Source: Candidatus Levyibacteriota bacterium (GTDB taxonomy: Bacteria > Patescibacteriota > Microgenomatia > Levybacterales > GWA1-39-11). Taken from it: a stretch of DNA of 12,870 nt. Both the position numbers and the translations under genes were made by a program. The notes under the pieces are model-generated. The model ran no database searches. It was given only the letters and a program-made list of their open reading frames with translations, and was not told the DNA's origin. The stretch covers positions 1 to 12,870 of the forward strand of contig JACQKO010000048.1 of NCBI GenBank assembly GCA_016204525.1, written 5' to 3'. Below, piece after piece: positions 11,780 through 12,870 of this stretch. Position 1 is the stretch's first letter. Each line of letters starts with the position of its first letter.

Positions 11780-11881
11780 ATGAAAGTCGGAACTGTGGCG
11801 CTTGCCCGCCGTCGCCAAGGCTTTGGCGGACGAGCTGTTTATAAAGAAAATATGAATATTAATGTATGGAGGTTGTCATAG
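11780..11881 (+). CDS. Leader ORF repeating the Era N-terminus
   Basis: This small ORF encodes 33 residues beginning MKVGTVALA, nearly the same as the Era start MRVGTVALV. The DNA for the first eight codons matches the era start at 21 of 25 bases. After that it runs into a GC-rich palindrome (RRRQGFGGRA) and AT-rich DNA, ending with TAG one base before the era GTG. The era ribosome-binding site GGAGG lies inside its last codons. It has a promoter close by. It may be a duplicated remnant of the era start that now acts as a translated leader coupling to era. Whether the peptide itself matters is unknown. Confidence 0.55.
   Translation: MKVGTVALARRRQGFGGRAVYKENMNINVWRLS
11810..11832. repeat. 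GC-rich short palindromic repeat
   Basis: CGTCGCCAA (11810-11818) pairs with TTGGC-G-GACG (11823-11832, one bulged G) around a GGCT loop. Words of this type (GCCAAGGCTTTGGCGGA) recur as mobile short palindromes in candidate-phyla genomes from memory; only this copy is in the window. It sits exactly where the duplicated era-like start loses its similarity. Confidence 0.6.
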
Positions 11882-11882
11882 C

Positions 11883-12752
11883 GTGAGAGTTGGTACTGTG
11901 GCGCTTGTTGGGAGGCCGAATGTTGGAAAGAGTACTCTTGTCAATAATTTGGTGGAACAAAAGGTTGCGATTACTTCACCAAGACCGCAAACCACGCAGT
12001 TTCCTATTTACGCCGTTTACGATTCGACCACAGTTTCGCAAGGTGAGGCCTTGCAAAAGCATGGAGAATTTCAGATTGTATTTGTTGATACTCCCGGAAT
12101 TTTTGCCAAAGCGCCGAATAAACAGATCAATCTTGAGGCAGAAAGAGTCCTTCGTAAACAGATAGATATAGTTCTATATATTATCGACCATACAAGACAG
12201 AGAGGAATTGAAGAGAACCGGGTCCTTGGAATCTTGAGAAAAGTTCAAAAGCCTAAAATTTTAGTTATCAATAAAATCGATAAAGAAAAACCTTCCTTTC
12301 GGCAGAATTACCTGTTTTTGGAGGAGGAGTTTGATTCGGTCGTTGAGGTTTCGGCCCTTAAGAATAAGAACTTACCGATACTTCTTTCAGAAATCCTAAA
12401 ATATCTTCACGAAGGAGAAAAAATGGTGATCAGTGAAGATATGCCAACTCCGGCTATTAATCTTGATTCGAAACTCTACATAGCGGAGAACATCCGCGAA
12501 AAAGCCTTTTTGGTCCTTCGCGACGAACTTCCGTATTCTGTTCGAGTTGTTGTCGACGAGGTGACGGAGCGTTCGAACAACATATATTACATCAAGGCGC
12601 GTCTTTTAACGCGCGAGGGGCGGTATAAAAAAATGATAATTGGCGCTGGCGGCGCGCGCATTAAACAGATTGGCTCAATGGCGCGGCGCGAACTTGAACT
12701 TGCCACCGGCCAAAAGATTTATTTGGATTTAAAGGTTGAGGTCGAGGAATAA
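11883..12752 (+). CDS. era: GTPase Era
   Basis: Era is a GTPase that binds the 16S rRNA 3' end and helps 30S subunit maturation. From GTG 11883 it has 289 residues. The G domain shows G1 GRPNVGKS (10-17), switch I PQTTQF (35-40), G3 DTPG (69-72), G4 NKID (130-133) and G5 SAL (157-159). The C-terminal KH domain contains IIGAGGARIKQIG (252-264) and ends LDLKVEVEE. GTG is preferred because GGAGG (11868-11872) lies ten bases upstream and the residues from there align with the family; an in-frame ATG at 11862 is the alternative. A leader ORF overlaps its ribosome-binding site. Residues 48-63 form a small insertion between switch I and G3. Confidence 0.95.
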   Translation: MRVGTVALVGRPNVGKSTLVNNLVEQKVAITSPRPQTTQFPIYAVYDSTTVSQGEALQKHGEFQIVFVDTPGIFAKAPNKQINLEAERVLRKQIDIVLYIIDHTRQRGIEENRVLGILRKVQKPKILVINKIDKEKPSFRQNYLFLEEEFDSVVEVSALKNKNLPILLSEILKYLHEGEKMVISEDMPTPAINLDSKLYIAENIREKAFLVLRDELPYSVRVVVDEVTERSNNIYYIKARLLTREGRYKKMIIGAGGARIKQIGSMARRELELATGQKIYLDLKVEVEE

Positions 12753-12754
12753 AA

Positions 12755-12800
12755 AGACCCTTCGACTTCGCTCAGGGTTTCGCTCCGGGAATCGAAGCTC
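12755..12800. repeat. REP-like palindromic repeat after era
   Basis: Three bases after the era stop, CCCTTCGACTTCGCTCAGGG (12758 onward) is a repeat word I know from many unrelated bacterial genomes. CTTCGA (12760-12765) can pair with TCGAAG (12792-12797). No T run follows directly, so it is a poor terminator. The remaining 70 bases to the window end hold no gene; the last 30 are a GTAAG/GATAAG-type low-complexity repeat. Confidence 0.6.
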
Positions 12801-12870
12801 AACTTGATTTTTAACACAAAAGTCCTCTTAATATAATTAGGTGTAAGTTGTAAGTGATAAGATGTAAGAT

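Overview
The window looks like part of a small, AT-rich bacterial genome, most plausibly a Candidate Phyla Radiation (Patescibacteria, Microgenomates-like) organism. This is inferred from style, not from a marker tree. Genes are small and tightly packed on both strands, and many encode membrane-anchored proteins of unknown function. Spacers are filled with imperfect palindromes, Shine-Dalgarno sequences are scarce, and several core promoters sit 6-9 bases before the start codon. Stop usage, including TGA in ATGA overlaps, fits the standard bacterial code.

Layout. 1-856 is very AT-rich and holds one doubtful ORF with its own promoter. 857-1331 carries tRNA-Thr(GGT), a GC-rich tRNA-like hairpin element and rpmG (ribosomal protein L33, too short for most ORF callers). 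1332-1991 is a scarred spacer: two copies of a 39-base repeat flank a broken four-helix-bundle (23S rRNA intervening-sequence family) gene, followed by what looks like a decayed second rpmG 3' end. 1992-3107 encodes an unrecognised 371-residue protein with a C-terminal zinc-ribbon-like cluster. 3132-4573 (minus) holds a PAP2-family lipid phosphatase and ribonuclease HII. 4666-6209 (plus) holds a membrane-anchored lytic transglycosylase and a small anchored DUF3828-like protein.

6214-8470 (minus) is a three-gene operon of membrane-anchored extracytoplasmic proteins linked by overlapping stop and start codons. The middle gene is a rhodanese domain fused to a CuA-like cupredoxin. 8552-9028 (minus) holds a tandem pair of short coiled-coil proteins. 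9206-9753 (plus) is a RelB/RelE-type toxin-antitoxin pair with a textbook promoter overlaid by two palindromes. 9776-11071 (minus) encodes a HExxxH zinc peptidase. tRNA-Trp(CCA) and a TrpR-superfamily regulator (11115-11649, minus) lie divergent from era (GTPase, 30S maturation), which ends at 12752.

The most interesting points are the leaderless promoter geometry shared by unrelated genes, the upstream peptide ORF that repeats the first residues of Era and stops one base before the era start, the operator-like palindrome in front of the TrpR-like gene, the structured element beside tRNA-Thr, and the rhodanese-cupredoxin operon. No defence island, CRISPR array or complete mobile element was seen.
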